A DNA stretch of 51,601 bases. It comes from Pseudomonadota bacterium (lineage in GTDB: Bacteria; Pseudomonadota; Alphaproteobacteria; Rhizobiales; Xanthobacteraceae). The notes beneath the pieces were generated by a model. That model was given only the letters and a program-made list of their open reading frames with translations, was not told where the DNA came from and ran no database searches. Of the stretch, positions 51,497 through 51,601 are shown piece after piece. The position numbers were made by a program, and so were the translations under genes. The stretch lies in NCBI GenBank assembly GCA_018242205.1, contig JAFECJ010000032.1:1-51601 (forward strand). The letters are read 5' to 3'. Numbering within the stretch: position 1 is the stretch's first letter; each line of letters opens with the position of its first letter.

Positions 51497-51587
51497 GTCA
51501 TGGTCCGCGAAGGCGGACCATCCAGCCCTGGCTGCAGACGAAGGAGCAAGAGGAAGTGCTGGATCACCCGCCTTCGCGGATGATGAC
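51497..51587. repeat. Palindromic repeat, family A, copy 3
   Basis: GTCAT, hairpin GGTCCGCgaagGCGGACC, ATCCAGC, spacer, GCTGGAT, hairpin around CGCCTTCGCGG, ATGAC; 91 bases. It follows the fadJ-type gene stop by 11 bases and reaches nearly to the window end, the same 3' position as copy 2 after lysK. Confidence 0.85.
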
Positions 51588-51601
51588 GCCCTGAGAGAGT
51601 G

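Overview
The window is a GC-rich chromosomal segment from an alphaproteobacterium of the order Hyphomicrobiales (Rhizobiales), probably the Xanthobacteraceae/Nitrobacteraceae (Bradyrhizobiaceae-like) group. The evidence is a divergent ethylmalonyl-CoA pathway locus, a class I lysyl-tRNA synthetase, a PodJ-like polarity protein, a DUF6460-type membrane protein, a rreB-like mini-gene with an 18-nt Shine-Dalgarno sequence, and several palindromic repeat families typical of that lineage. I see no tRNA, rRNA, CRISPR array, transposase, integrase or prophage block.

Layout. 1-6.2 kb: the N-terminal part of an HlyD-type efflux adaptor cut by the left edge, an HNH endonuclease, an overlapping AlkA-like glycosylase/esterase pair, GluQRS (zinc cysteines lost), a soluble hybrid histidine kinase and a LysR regulator divergent from an extradiol dioxygenase. 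7.1-15.5 kb: three signature enzymes of the ethylmalonyl-CoA pathway (ecm, ccr, mcd), with a YihY membrane protein and a chemoreceptor between them. ecm and ccr diverge around a two-level dyad symmetry centred halfway between their start codons. mcd has a helically phased array of nine 10-11 bp repeats upstream. 15.6-24.9 kb: housekeeping and solitary genes (host-attachment-type protein, orphan amino-acid binding protein, rreB-like gene, HI0933-type flavoprotein, lysK, alpha carbonic anhydrase, LexA-like regulator, pyrD, MATE pump, DUF6460 protein).

24.9-32.1 kb: the ligase-associated DNA damage response module, with ligase and exonuclease on the minus strand and a TPR-methyltransferase, Lhr-type helicase and PdeM nuclease on the plus strand. 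Palindromic repeats have entered the reading frames of two of these proteins, forming the exonuclease C-terminus and a block near the PdeM N-terminus. 32.1-44.6 kb: a LysR/DMT transporter/metallo-hydrolase group, a TauE plus TIGR02186 membrane pair, a 1132-residue PodJ-like Sel1 protein, a long acyl-CoA dehydrogenase, an MFS transporter and a luciferase-like monooxygenase. 44.7-51.6 kb: a branched-chain-amino-acid-type binding protein closed by two hairpins, then a fatty-acid beta-oxidation cluster (acyl-CoA dehydrogenase, thiolase, cupin, fused hydratase/3-hydroxyacyl-CoA dehydrogenase).

Together the metabolic genes suggest a heterotroph that degrades acyl-CoAs to acetyl-CoA and assimilates acetyl-CoA through the ethylmalonyl-CoA route. 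The less explained features are the rreB-like mini-gene, the ecm/ccr dyad, the phased array before mcd, and the repeat-derived peptide segments in the DNA repair module.
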